This document shows, piece after piece, positions 16,703 through 24,800 of a DNA stretch of 64,000 bases. The notes under the pieces were generated by a model. It had not been told where the DNA came from. It was given only the letters and a program-made list of their open reading frames with translations, and made no database searches. This DNA comes from Dactylosporangium aurantiacum. Lineage in GTDB: Bacteria > Actinomycetota > Actinomycetes > Mycobacteriales > Micromonosporaceae. The number at the start of each line of letters is the position of its first letter. Position 1 is the first letter of the stretch. The stretch spans positions 5,207-69,206 of the forward strand of contig NZ_JNYJ01000046.1 in assembly GCF_000716715.1 (NCBI RefSeq), read 5' to 3'. The position numbers were made by a program, and so were the translations under genes.

Positions 16703-16735
16703 CCCGGCGCCCGCAGGGGTACTGCGGGCGCCGGG
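16703..16735 (-). terminator. Strong hairpin between binding-protein and ATPase genes
   Basis: A perfect 14-bp stem (CCCGGCGCCCGCAG and CTGCGGGCGCCGGG, 5-nt loop). It lacks a long U-run, so it is best read as a partial terminator or 3' stabilising structure. Such hairpins keep the binding-protein mRNA more abundant than the ATPase and permease part. Confidence 0.7.
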
Positions 16736-16751
16736 CGCTGCGAACCGGTGG

Positions 16752-17852
16752 TTACTTGATGCCCGCCGCGGCGCACTTGGCGGCGAAGTCGCCGGTGCAC
16801 AGTTCGGCGACCGTGACGTAGCCGTCGTCGATGACGTCCTTCACGTTGTCCTTCGTGATCGACTTCGGGGTCAGCAGGACGGCGTCGACCTCACGCTTGC
16901 CCTCCGGGTCGGTCACCTTCTGGGAGGTGGCGCCCTTCTCACCCTTGGCCAGGCCGATGGCGAGCTTGGCGGCCGCGTCGGCCTCCTGCTTGACGGCCTT
17001 GTAGACGGTCATGCACTGGTCGCCGTTGAGGATGTTCTGCAGGCCCTGCACGGTCGCGTCCTGGCCGGTGACCGGGACCTTGCCGTTGAGCTTCTGCTTC
17101 TTGAGGATGTTGATCGCGGCGTTGCCGAGGCCGTCGTTGGCGGCCAGGACGCCCGCGATGTTCGGCGTCGAGGTCAGCATCTGCTCGAACACGGTGCCGG
17201 CGGTGGTGTTGTCCCACTCGGCGACCCACTGGTCCGGGCCCTTGACGTACTCACCGCTGTCGTACTTGGCCTTGAGCACGCCGTCGTAGCCCTGCTTGAA
17301 CAGGGTGGCGTTGTTGTCGGTCTGGGAGCCGTTGAGCTCCGCGATGACCGGCTTGGTCGCCTTCGCGTCGGTGAGGCACTTGACGAGGCCCTCGCCCTGC
17401 AGCTTGCCGACCGCGACGTTGTCGAAGCTGACGTAGTACGCCGCGGAGCCGCCCAGCGTGAGCCGGTCGTAGTCGATCGTCGCGACGCCGGCGGCCTTGG
17501 CCTTGTCGAGCACGGCCTTGCCGGTGCCGGAGTCCAGGTTGACGATCATGAGGACGTTCACGCCGCCCGTGATCATCTGCTCGGCGATGGTCTGGAACGC
17601 GGCCTTGTCGTTCTGCGCGTTCTGGATGTCGTAGTCGACGCCGGCGGTCTTGAACGCCTGCTCGAGGTATTTGCGGTCCGCGGTCTCCCAGCGGGCCGAG
17701 GACTTGCTGTCGGGCAGGATGACGCCGATCTTCGCCTTCTTGGCGTTACCGCCGGTGCCGGGGTCGGCTGCCTTGTCGTCGTCGCCACAGGCGGTGAGTC
17801 CGCCGGTCGCGAGGACGCCTACCGCCAACAGGGAGAGGATCCCTTTGCGCAT
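16752..17852 (-). CDS. Sugar ABC transporter substrate-binding lipoprotein
   Basis: A 366-residue lipoprotein. The signal peptide has lipobox LTAC with Cys22, followed by a low-complexity linker. The periplasmic-binding fold starts at KIGVILPDSKSSARWET, and later segments such as IVNLDSG and GVLAANDGLGNAAINIL match xylose/ribose-type binding proteins. It captures a monosaccharide outside the membrane and feeds the permease 14535-15794. The ATG at 17852 has AAAGGA upstream. It is the first gene of the importer operon and has a long upstream region. Confidence 0.9.
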   Translation of the reverse strand: MRKGILSLLAVGVLATGGLTACGDDDKAADPGTGGNAKKAKIGVILPDSKSSARWETADRKYLEQAFKTAGVDYDIQNAQNDKAAFQTIAEQMITGGVNVLMIVNLDSGTGKAVLDKAKAAGVATIDYDRLTLGGSAAYYVSFDNVAVGKLQGEGLVKCLTDAKATKPVIAELNGSQTDNNATLFKQGYDGVLKAKYDSGEYVKGPDQWVAEWDNTTAGTVFEQMLTSTPNIAGVLAANDGLGNAAINILKKQKLNGKVPVTGQDATVQGLQNILNGDQCMTVYKAVKQEADAAAKLAIGLAKGEKGATSQKVTDPEGKREVDAVLLTPKSITKDNVKDVIDDGYVTVAELCTGDFAAKCAAAGIK

Positions 17853-18161
17853 ATTGCACGGGTCCTTTCGGATATGCGCCTTGACCGGGCGCTGGGGGTG
17901 TTCGGGCGGAAGTCCACCGTCGGGGTCGTGCATCGGGACGACGGTGATTGTTGTGCCCGGCAACGTATTCCTCCGTGGCCGGTGGGCACAAGGCCGCCAC
18001 GATTTCGAAATTGTTGTTGGCGGTAACAATTGCGCAACGCGCCAGCAACGGCCCTCGCCACCAAGATCATCTCAGGGCCCGGTTGCCAACTGGTTGCGCC
18101 GAACGAGCAAGCTGCACGATGTTTCCGCTTTGCAACTTTCGCCGTGGCTATCCTCGACCTC
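17853..18161. promoter_or_regulatory. Divergent control region with GTTG/CAAC dyads
   Basis: This 309-base gap separates the importer operon (minus) from the DUF1963 gene (plus). It holds a perfect inverted repeat ATTGTT-9 nt-AACAAT at 18010-18030, a GTTG...CAAC pair at about 17951-17965 and further TTGCGC/GCAAC half-sites up to about 18100. These are candidate sites for the ROK regulator encoded in the same operon. The -10 TATCCT (18149-18154) serves the plus-strand gene. Confidence 0.45.
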
Positions 18162-18986
18162 ATGATCACTCCGCCGCTCGCGCCGGAGATCCTCGCCGAG
18201 TACCCGGAGCTCGCCGTCCTCGGCAGGACCGCCACCCGCCTGCACCCGCGACGCGGGAACCCGGGCGTCGGCGACAGCCACGTCGGCGGCCCGCTCGCGT
18301 GGCCGGCCGACGAGCCGTGGCCGGTCTGCACCCGCGAGCTGCGCGACGGACACCGCCACGGCCGGCCCAACCCGCTCGTGCCGGTCGCCCAGCTGTGGGC
18401 CTCCGACGTGCCCGACCTGCCCCGCACCATTCCTGGCGGCCGCGCCGGCGCCGAGAGCTTCGACCTGCTGCAGGTGCTGTGGTGCCCGGTCGAGCACCTG
18501 CGCGAGTCCCGCGGGCCCGCCGTCCAGGTCGTGCGCCGCCGCGCCGCGGACCTGCCGGCGGACCTGCTCACCGACCCGCCCCAGGGCGACGTCGAGCAGG
18601 CCGGGTGGATCCCCGTGCCGTGCGTGCTGCACCCGGAGCAGATCACCGACCGGCCCTGCGCCGACGCCCTGCCCGGCCCCCTGCGCGACCGCATGCCGCC
18701 CGGCGTGGCGGCCGGGTTCGTCGCCCCCGGCTGGAAGGTCGGCGGCTACCCGCGCCGCCCCGGCCAGACCCCGTGCCCGCACTGCGGCAACCCGACCGAC
18801 CTGCTGCTGCTCGTCGCCGAGCACGAGTACGACGACGAGACGTACCACTGGATCCCGCTCGAGGAACAGGACCTGGACTGGTCCGCGCCGCACGGCGACA
18901 GCCACCGGCGCCCGACCGGCCTGCGCCTCGACGGCGACCTGCACGTCTTCGCCTGCCCCGACTGCGGCACCGTCCACGTCGTGTGA
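18162..18986 (+). CDS. DUF1963-family protein with zinc-ribbon-like cysteines
   Basis: A 274-residue cytosolic protein. The N-terminal half has the SHVGGPLAWPADEPWP pattern of DUF1963 (YwqG-like) proteins. Two Cys pairs, CPHC near 207 and CPDC near 267, could bind one zinc. No enzymatic role is known. The ATG at 18162 lies 7 nt after TATCCT, so the mRNA is probably leaderless. It is divergent from the sugar importer, but nothing shows a functional link. Confidence 0.78.
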   Translation: MITPPLAPEILAEYPELAVLGRTATRLHPRRGNPGVGDSHVGGPLAWPADEPWPVCTRELRDGHRHGRPNPLVPVAQLWASDVPDLPRTIPGGRAGAESFDLLQVLWCPVEHLRESRGPAVQVVRRRAADLPADLLTDPPQGDVEQAGWIPVPCVLHPEQITDRPCADALPGPLRDRMPPGVAAGFVAPGWKVGGYPRRPGQTPCPHCGNPTDLLLLVAEHEYDDETYHWIPLEEQDLDWSAPHGDSHRRPTGLRLDGDLHVFACPDCGTVHVV

Positions 18987-19010
18987 CGGCGCCCCGCACC
19001 GGCGCCGGCG

Positions 19011-19877
19011 TCAGTACCGCGACAGCTGCCCGGTCGGCGACAGCACGATGCGCGGGTTCGCCGCCGGGTCCAGCCAGCGCAGCAACGCCACCAGGTCCGA
19101 CTGCGGCAGGCTCACACACCCGAGCGTCGAGTTGCCGTTGGACTGGTGCAGGAAGATGCCGGACCCGCGCCCCGGCGTCGCCGGCATGTTGTACCGGATG
19201 ACCGCGAAGTACGTGTACTGCGGGCTGATCTGCCACAGCGGCTCGCTCGGCCCGCCCGGGTTCGCCCCGTGGTGGAACGTGTTGTAGCCGGGCGAGGAGC
19301 TGTTCTCGTCCCACCAGTCGTCCTGCACGACCCGGTGGTAGGCGTACCGGACGCCCGGGTTGGCCGCGATGCCGTACATGGTGGCGTCGAAGGCGTACAC
19401 GCCGGTCGGGGTCGTCTTGTCGCCCTCGTGCTTGTCGCCGCTGAACCCGTTGCCGCCGATGCGGGCCGTCATCGGCGACAGCACCGGCTGCCAGACCCCG
19501 CCCGTCTTCGCGTACGCCCGCAGGCTCGCCGTGGTCGCCGACGCGCTCGCCGCCTGCACGATCACCACCTGGGTGGTGCTGCCCGGCAGGGTCCGCAGCC
19601 GGGACGCGTCGTTCGCGGCCGCCGTCGTGCCGGCCGCGGCCGCCTTCTTCGACGCCGAGGGCGACGGCGACGCCGACCGGGACGCCGGCACCGAGGCCGA
19701 CACCGACGGTGACGCCTCGACCGACGGCGGCGCCTCGCTGGACGCCTCGGCGGTGGGGGAGGCGACCGGCTGGGCCGAGACGGCGGGCTTCCCGCCGCAG
19801 GCGGTCACCGCCGCCAGCACGGCAACGGTCGCGAGCAGGGCCTTCGGGGCGCGTCGTCCGCGCTGGTCAACCGGCAC
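19011..19877 (-). CDS. L,D-transpeptidase-like lipoprotein (YkuD type)
   Basis: A 288-residue exported protein. The signal peptide ends in lipobox VTAC (Cys27), then a long Ser/Pro/Ala linker (30-90) leads to the catalytic domain. The active-site motif HQSNGNSTLGCVSLP supplies His and Cys as in L,D-transpeptidases that make 3-3 peptidoglycan cross-links or attach proteins. GTG at 19877 was chosen because a -10 box TACTAT lies 5 nt upstream; an ATG at 19898 would precede that box. The neighbouring M15 lipoprotein is divergent. Confidence 0.82.
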   Translation of the reverse strand: MPVDQRGRRAPKALLATVAVLAAVTACGGKPAVSAQPVASPTAEASSEAPPSVEASPSVSASVPASRSASPSPSASKKAAAAGTTAAANDASRLRTLPGSTTQVVIVQAASASATTASLRAYAKTGGVWQPVLSPMTARIGGNGFSGDKHEGDKTTPTGVYAFDATMYGIAANPGVRYAYHRVVQDDWWDENSSSPGYNTFHHGANPGGPSEPLWQISPQYTYFAVIRYNMPATPGRGSGIFLHQSNGNSTLGCVSLPQSDLVALLRWLDPAANPRIVLSPTGQLSRY

Positions 19878-19882
19878 GACAC

Positions 19883-19889
19883 ATAGTAT
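19883..19889. promoter_or_regulatory. Shared bidirectional -10 element (ATAGTAT)
   Basis: ATAGTAT reads as TAGTAT on the plus strand (7 nt before ATG 19897) and as TACTAT on the minus strand (5 nt before GTG 19877). Both cell-wall genes would then start leaderless transcripts from one symmetric -10 box. Confidence 0.55.
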
Positions 19890-19896
19890 CGACCGC

Positions 19897-20646
19897 ATGC
19901 CGATGCGCGTCCCGACCCGCCTGACACCGCTGCTCGCGCTGGTCCCGCTGCTGCTCGGGGGCTGCGGCGGCGGCACCGGCGGCAGCCCGGCGAGCGGCGC
20001 GCCACCGTCACCCGCCGTGTCGGTGAGCGCCCCGGCGTCGCAGTCCGCGTCGCCGGCCGGGTCGCCGGCTCAGACCGCGTTCGTCGGCACGGTCGAGGCG
20101 CTGCCGCCGGAGGTCCGGCAGCGGATGACCGGTGTGTCGTGGCGGCCGGGCTGCCCCGTCGGCCTCGACGACCTGCGCCTGCTGCGACTGTCCTATGTCG
20201 ACTTCGCCGGCGCCGCCCAGGTCGGCGAGCTCGTCGTGCACCGGGCGATCGCCGACGCCGTCGTGCGCGTCTTCGCGAAGCTGTACGCGGCCCGCTTCCC
20301 GATCCGCGGCATGCGCACCGTCGAGGCGTACGACGGCAGCGACGACGCATCGATGGCCGCCGACAACACATCGGGCTTCAACTGCCGCAACGTGCCGAAC
20401 ACCAAGCACTGGTCGAACCATGCCTACGGCCGGGCGATCGACGTCAACACCGTCGAGAACCCCTACCTGCAAGGTACGCTGATCATGCCGCCGGCCGGCA
20501 AGGACTACCTCGACCGGCGCAACGTCAGGACCGGGATGATCGTGGCCGGCGACGCGGTCGTCACCGCGTTCAAGTCCGAGGGTTTCGCGTGGGGCGGCGC
20601 ATGGCGCACCGGAGTGGACTACCAGCACTTCGAGAAGCCCGGGTGA
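19897..20646 (+). CDS. M15-family D-Ala-D-Ala carboxypeptidase-like lipoprotein
   Basis: A 249-residue lipoprotein with lipobox LGGC (Cys23) and a Ser/Pro/Ala linker to about residue 60. The peptidase domain has the zinc motif HAYGRAID (His and Asp) and a late HFE His ligand in DYQHFEKPG, the M15C/VanY-CwlK pattern. It is expected to trim peptidoglycan stem peptides outside the membrane. It shares its promoter with the L,D-transpeptidase, whose substrate (tetrapeptide stems) can be generated by D,D-carboxypeptidases, so joint regulation makes sense. Confidence 0.82.
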   Translation: MPMRVPTRLTPLLALVPLLLGGCGGGTGGSPASGAPPSPAVSVSAPASQSASPAGSPAQTAFVGTVEALPPEVRQRMTGVSWRPGCPVGLDDLRLLRLSYVDFAGAAQVGELVVHRAIADAVVRVFAKLYAARFPIRGMRTVEAYDGSDDASMAADNTSGFNCRNVPNTKHWSNHAYGRAIDVNTVENPYLQGTLIMPPAGKDYLDRRNVRTGMIVAGDAVVTAFKSEGFAWGGAWRTGVDYQHFEKPG

Positions 20647-20718
20647 GACCGGGGACACGGATCCCATAGCGCCGTTCGGGGGAGCCGCTCGATGGCACGG
20701 GATCGCGATACTGTCGCC

Positions 20719-22236
20719 ATGTCACGTACGGGGACCTTCCGTCTCATGCTCATCGGCGCCCTGGTGCTCGTCCTGGGCGGCATCGCCACGACCGCCTACG
20801 CGTTGCGCGACACCGCGCAGCAGACGCCGGACACGCCCGCCGCCGACGCGCAGGCCGCGTCGACCTCGCCGTCACCGGCGAAACCGGCGTTCACCGGCTG
20901 GTCGGACCCGGAGCTGGTCGGCAAGCCGTACGGGACGAAGGTGCCGGGTCTGCTGACCTTCCGCGGCAACCCGACCCGCACCTACTACGGGCAGGGCCCG
21001 GTGCCGCGCACGATGCCCGTGCACAAGTGGCAGTTCCCGAAGACCGGCGGCATGTGCCGGATGTCGGAGGACAAGGGCAAGACCACGCAGTGGTGCGGCA
21101 ACGGCTGGACCGGCCAGCCCGCGGTCTTCGAGAAGGACGGCCGGACCTGGGTCGTGTTCGGCGCGTACGACGGCGCCATCCACTTCCTGGACGCCGCCAC
21201 CGGCGAACGCATCCTGCCGGACTTCCCGACCGGCGACATCATCAAGGGCACCGTCACCATGGACCCGGACGGCTTCCCGCTGCTGTACTCCGGCTCCCGC
21301 GACAACTTCTACCGGGTCATCGCCCTGGACCGCGACAAGCCCACCGAGCTGTGGAAGCTGTCGGCGAACGCGGTGAAGCCGACCATGTGGAACGACGACT
21401 GGGACGGCTCCGGCCTGATCATCGACGACTACCTGTTCGAGGGCGGGGAGAACAGCCAGTTCCACATCGTGAAGCTCAACCGCGGCTACGACGCCAACGG
21501 CAAGGTCACGGTGAACCCGAAGCTGGTGTTCAACACCCCCGGCTGGGACGCGCAACTGCTCAAGGACTTCGGCGACACCAACGTCTCCATCGAGAACTCG
21601 GTGTCCATCTACAAGAACGTGGTGTACTTCGCCAACTCCGGTGGCCTGGTGCAGGGCTGGGACATCAGCGGCCTGAAGGAGGGCAGGACCCCGACCCGCG
21701 TGTTCCGCTTCTGGACCGGCGACGACACCGACGCCTCCATCGTCATCGACGAGGCCGGCTTCCTGTACGTCGGCTCCGAGTACGAGAAGGGCAACGCCCG
21801 CGCCAAGCAGGTGGGGCAGATGCTGAAGCTCGACCCGTCCAAGCCCGACAACCCGGTCGTCTGGTCCGTCAAGGACCAGGGCAGCAAGCCCGCCGGCATC
21901 TGGGGCACCCCGGCGCTGTTCAAGGACATCGCGATCTACGACACCACCGGCGGCGACGTCATGGGCCTGGACCGCCAGACCGGCGCGGTCCGCTGGAAGT
22001 TCCACGTCCCGGGCAACGAGACCTGGCAGTCCCCGGTCGTCGTGGACGACACCCTCTTCATCGGCGACTGCTCCGGCGTCATGCACGCCTACGACGTCAA
22101 GGACACCAACGCCCAGCCGAAGCTGCTCTGGGAGATGAAGATCGGCGGCTGCATCGAGTCCACCCCGGCCGTCTGGAAGGGCGCGATGTACTTCGGCACC
22201 CGCGCCGGCGCGGTGCACTCCCTGTCGGTCTCCTGA
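20719..22236 (+). CDS. Membrane-anchored PQQ-like beta-propeller protein
   Basis: A 505-residue protein. One N-terminal transmembrane helix (about 9-28) is followed by a Ser/Pro linker and a large extracytoplasmic domain built of repeated units such as GQPAVFEKDGRTWVVFGAYDGAIHFLDAATGE and GDVMGLDRQTGAVRWKF, i.e. PQQ-type beta-propeller blades. No quinoprotein catalytic residues are recognised. It may be a scaffold like BamB or a cell-wall protein. The ATG at 20719 lies 6 nt after GATACT; an upstream start at 20692 is possible. Confidence 0.78.
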   Translation: MSRTGTFRLMLIGALVLVLGGIATTAYALRDTAQQTPDTPAADAQAASTSPSPAKPAFTGWSDPELVGKPYGTKVPGLLTFRGNPTRTYYGQGPVPRTMPVHKWQFPKTGGMCRMSEDKGKTTQWCGNGWTGQPAVFEKDGRTWVVFGAYDGAIHFLDAATGERILPDFPTGDIIKGTVTMDPDGFPLLYSGSRDNFYRVIALDRDKPTELWKLSANAVKPTMWNDDWDGSGLIIDDYLFEGGENSQFHIVKLNRGYDANGKVTVNPKLVFNTPGWDAQLLKDFGDTNVSIENSVSIYKNVVYFANSGGLVQGWDISGLKEGRTPTRVFRFWTGDDTDASIVIDEAGFLYVGSEYEKGNARAKQVGQMLKLDPSKPDNPVVWSVKDQGSKPAGIWGTPALFKDIAIYDTTGGDVMGLDRQTGAVRWKFHVPGNETWQSPVVVDDTLFIGDCSGVMHAYDVKDTNAQPKLLWEMKIGGCIESTPAVWKGAMYFGTRAGAVHSLSVS

Positions 22237-22244
22237 CCTGTCCG

Positions 22245-22259
22245 CCTAGTGTCCTAGGA
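22245..22259. repeat. CCTAGTGTCCTAGGA element, copy 1
   Basis: A 15-bp element with the palindrome TCCTAGGA, just after the beta-propeller gene. A near-identical copy (CCTAGCGTCCTAGGA) lies at 22721-22735. The core resembles TAGTGT-type GntR operators, but the regulator is not in the window. Confidence 0.6.
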
Positions 22260-22380
22260 AGCGCTACGCGACGCGCGCCCGGTCACCGGCTCACGGCCGG
22301 CCGACCGGGCGCCGCGGCTGACCGTGCCTTGCACCAGGTGGACGACGCCGGGCCCGGCGGGTGGTGCCAACGCTGCGCTC

Positions 22381-22725
22381 GTGTCGGCTGTTTCGGTTCG
22401 GGTCCGCGCGACCGTGCTCGCGGGTGCGGCGTTCGTCGGTGTGCTCGTCCCCGGCGTCGTGTTGTCGCCTCCGGCGGGGCGGGTCGGTCCTGGCTATCAG
22501 CCTCTGGGCGGCCGGCCGAAGGTGTGCTGCCTGTCCCTGTGGTTCCCGCGGGTGGACCGGGTGTTCCTGGCGACGGTCATGCGCCACTACGCCGAGCGGC
22601 CTGAGCATCGCCGTGACATCGGCACGCCGGCGGAGCGGGACCGGCTCAGCGCCGGATTCGCGGCGTGGCGCACCCAGTCCGGCGTTCCGGTGGACGCCGC
22701 AAGCCGCTCCGACCCCATATCCTAG
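22381..22725 (+). CDS. Possible small anchored or secreted protein, unknown
   Basis: A 114-residue reading frame from GTG 22381 that keeps GC-rich third positions to the stop. Residues 8-30 are hydrophobic (VLAGAAFVGVLVPGVVL) and could be a signal or anchor; the rest has two adjacent Cys and a charged C-terminal half. I do not recognise a family. It sits between the two CCTAGnGTCCTAGGA elements, and its stop lies inside the second. It may be a real gene or a chance frame. Confidence 0.35.
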   Translation: MSAVSVRVRATVLAGAAFVGVLVPGVVLSPPAGRVGPGYQPLGGRPKVCCLSLWFPRVDRVFLATVMRHYAERPEHRRDIGTPAERDRLSAGFAAWRTQSGVPVDAASRSDPIS

Positions 22726-22735
22726 CGTCCTAGGA
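22721..22735. repeat. CCTAGCGTCCTAGGA element, copy 2
   Basis: Direct repeat of the element at 22245-22259 with one mismatch. Together they bracket about 460 bp containing one small reading frame. Confidence 0.6.
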
Positions 22736-22745
22736 TGCCTTAGAC

Positions 22746-22765
22746 GACGTGGCTACCGCCACGTC
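22746..22765. terminator. Hairpin downstream of the 22813-23244 gene
   Basis: GACGTGGC-TACC-GCCACGTC is a perfect 8-bp stem. Nearby (about 22774-22804) are two more short palindromes, AGCGGCCGCT next to AAAA and CGGCA/TGCCG next to a T-run. They probably end transcription from the minus-strand unit. Confidence 0.5.
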
Positions 22766-22812
22766 AGAACCAAAAGCGGCCGCTACGCGGCAGATTTGCC
22801 GTTTTTGCTGGT

Positions 22813-23244
22813 TCAGGGACCGCTGGGTGCGGTTGCCGGTGGTGAGGACCGCTGCGTGGCGGGTTGCTGGCAGGCGACGACCGCGTCGAGGTGCCAGCCG
22901 AGCGGCTCGTATGAGCGGAAGGTCAGCACGGCGACGGTGTGGGCCTTGGCGTCGAAGGCGATGTCGATGCGGTCGGGCTGCTCGTGCACGCGATGCAGGC
23001 CGGCGAGCAGGGTGCCGGAGCGGGCCTGGGCCCAGGCGGTCGCGAGCTGCTCCGGGGTGCGGGTCTCGCGGGTCGTGGGTGCGGCGGTGGCGCGGGCGGC
23101 GGCGATGTGGCTGTGTTCGTCGCACTGCAGCCGGGTGGACGGGTCGGTGGCGGTCTCGCCGGTGTCGCCGATCGAGTTGATGTACAGGATGACGGCGACC
23201 GCGGCGAGAGCCAGCCCGAGGAACCGCAGGATGTTACGGCGCAC
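22813..23244 (-). CDS. Small anchored or secreted protein, unknown, next to kamA
   Basis: A 143-residue protein. One N-terminal hydrophobic helix (8-25) suggests an anchor or signal peptide; two Cys (near 41 and 125) in the exported part could form a disulfide. No family recognised. The GTG at 23244 follows the kamA TGA directly (TGAGTG). A -10-like TACGCT (23251-23256) lies 6 nt upstream inside kamA, so it may be translated by coupling or from its own leaderless mRNA. Confidence 0.6.
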   Translation of the reverse strand: MRRNILRFLGLALAAVAVILYINSIGDTGETATDPSTRLQCDEHSHIAAARATAAPTTRETRTPEQLATAWAQARSGTLLAGLHRVHEQPDRIDIAFDAKAHTVAVLTFRSYEPLGWHLDAVVACQQPATQRSSPPATAPSGP

Positions 23245-24600
23245 TCACCCAGCGTAGGCGACCAGGGGGAGCTGCGTCTCGGCGCGCCATTTGGCGATGC
23301 CGGAGGCAGGGAGCGTGTCGATGGGGTCGTAGTACGGGTAGGTGCGGTCGAGGTCCATGGACGAGTCCTCGATGGAGGTGCGGTAGTTCTTCGTCCAGTA
23401 GGTGATGCCGCGTTCGCGGTCGTACTCGGTGACCATGTGGACCCAGCGTTTGCCGACGAAGGGCACGTCGCAGACGATGCGGGGGGTGGCGTAGCCGGGC
23501 AGGTAGCCCATGATGTCGTGCTGGAGCTGCTGGGCCTGCCAGACGGCGACGCGCCAGTGTTCGGCGTTGGGGATCATGTCGCACATGTAGAAGTAGTACG
23601 GCAGGATGCCGGCCTCGCCCTGCAACGCGAAGCACAGGTCGAGCAGGTCGGCGGCGGTGGCGTTGACGCCGCGCATGAGGACGCCCTGGTTGCGTACGTC
23701 GCGGACGCCGACCTCGAGGGCGGTGTGGGCGGCTTTGGCGACGAGCGGGGTGAGGGACTGGGCGTGGTTGACGTGGGTGTGGATGGCGAGGTTGACGCCG
23801 CGGCGGGCGGCGGTGCGGGCGACGCGTTCGAGGCCTTCGACGACGGTGGGTTGCAGCCAGTGCTGGGGGAGGCCGGCGAGGGCCTTGGTGGCGAGGCGGA
23901 TGTCGCGGATGGTGTCGATGGCGAGCAGTCGCATGAGGAAGGTTTCGAGCTGGGGCCAGGGGACGTTGGCGACGTCGCCGCCGGAGACCACGACGTCGCG
24001 GACGCCGGGTTGGCCCTTGAGGTAGTTGATCATTGCGTCGTAGCGGTCGACGGGCTTCAGGGCCAGGCGCAGTTTGGTGACGCTGGGGGTGTTGTTGCCG
24101 ACGAGGTCCATGCGGGTGCAGTGGCCGCAGTACTGGGGGCAGGTGGACAGCAGTTCGGCGAGGACCTTGGTGGGGTAGCGGTGGGTGAGCCCTTCGGCGA
24201 CCCACATGTCGTGTTCGTGGAGTGAGTCGCGGCTGGCGTGGGGGTGTGAGGGGAAGTCGGTGAGCCGGTCGGAGGCGACGGGCAGCATGTAGCGGCGGAT
24301 GGGGTCGGCGCGGAGGGTCTTGTCGGTGATCTCGCCGGTGGGGACCATGGTGTTGATCATTTGGGGTGGGACGAGCATCGACATGGTGGCCTGGTTGGCC
24401 TGGTCGAGGGCGAGGTCGTCGTAGAAGTCGGCGGTGATGAGGTCGCCGTAGACGGTGCGGAGCTGGTTGATGTTCTTGACGCAGTGGGCGCGTTGCCATT
24501 GGGCGGATTCCCACTCGTCGCGGGTGACGTCGCGCCAGCCGGGGAGGCGTCGCCAGTCGGGTTCGACGAGCTCGTGGCGTTGATACGCGTACGGCTGCAC
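23245..24600 (-). CDS. kamA: KamA-family radical SAM aminomutase (lysine 2,3-aminomutase-like)
   Basis: A 451-residue radical SAM, PLP-dependent enzyme. The iron-sulfur cluster motif is CPQYCGHC (Cys154, 158, 161), the SAM-binding SGGD is at 206-209, and Lys384 in FVGKRW is the likely PLP lysine. The expected reaction is L-lysine to L-beta-lysine, the first step of the pathway encoded at 28.9-35.5 kb. One caution: where clostridial KamA has RGVND (a substrate-binding Asp), this protein has RGVNA, while the second Asp in YMCDM (341) is kept. GTG 24600 follows GGAGG by 8 nt. It is divergent from the conservon. Confidence 0.82.
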   Translation of the reverse strand: MQPYAYQRHELVEPDWRRLPGWRDVTRDEWESAQWQRAHCVKNINQLRTVYGDLITADFYDDLALDQANQATMSMLVPPQMINTMVPTGEITDKTLRADPIRRYMLPVASDRLTDFPSHPHASRDSLHEHDMWVAEGLTHRYPTKVLAELLSTCPQYCGHCTRMDLVGNNTPSVTKLRLALKPVDRYDAMINYLKGQPGVRDVVVSGGDVANVPWPQLETFLMRLLAIDTIRDIRLATKALAGLPQHWLQPTVVEGLERVARTAARRGVNLAIHTHVNHAQSLTPLVAKAAHTALEVGVRDVRNQGVLMRGVNATAADLLDLCFALQGEAGILPYYFYMCDMIPNAEHWRVAVWQAQQLQHDIMGYLPGYATPRIVCDVPFVGKRWVHMVTEYDRERGITYWTKNYRTSIEDSSMDLDRTYPYYDPIDTLPASGIAKWRAETQLPLVAYAG

Positions 24601-24800
24601 GGCACACCTCCAGAAATCCTGCGCTAGAACCGTCACAGTAGCGAAGATTCTTCGGGCGATCGAGTCGTGGCGGGAGATTCTTCTGTCTGTCATCCGGCTG
24701 GCCGGGAAAAACGCCCGTGGACATGACGGTGGGTCACCGTCGGGCGCGCATACGGTGGCGGTCCGCAACCGAACCGCACCCGAGCGATGCCCGAGGTCTC

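Noticed and set aside
22245..22735. Integration site of a mobile element bounded by TCCTAGGA repeats
   Set aside because: No integrase, tRNA or inverted repeats accompany the elements, so only the repeats are reported.
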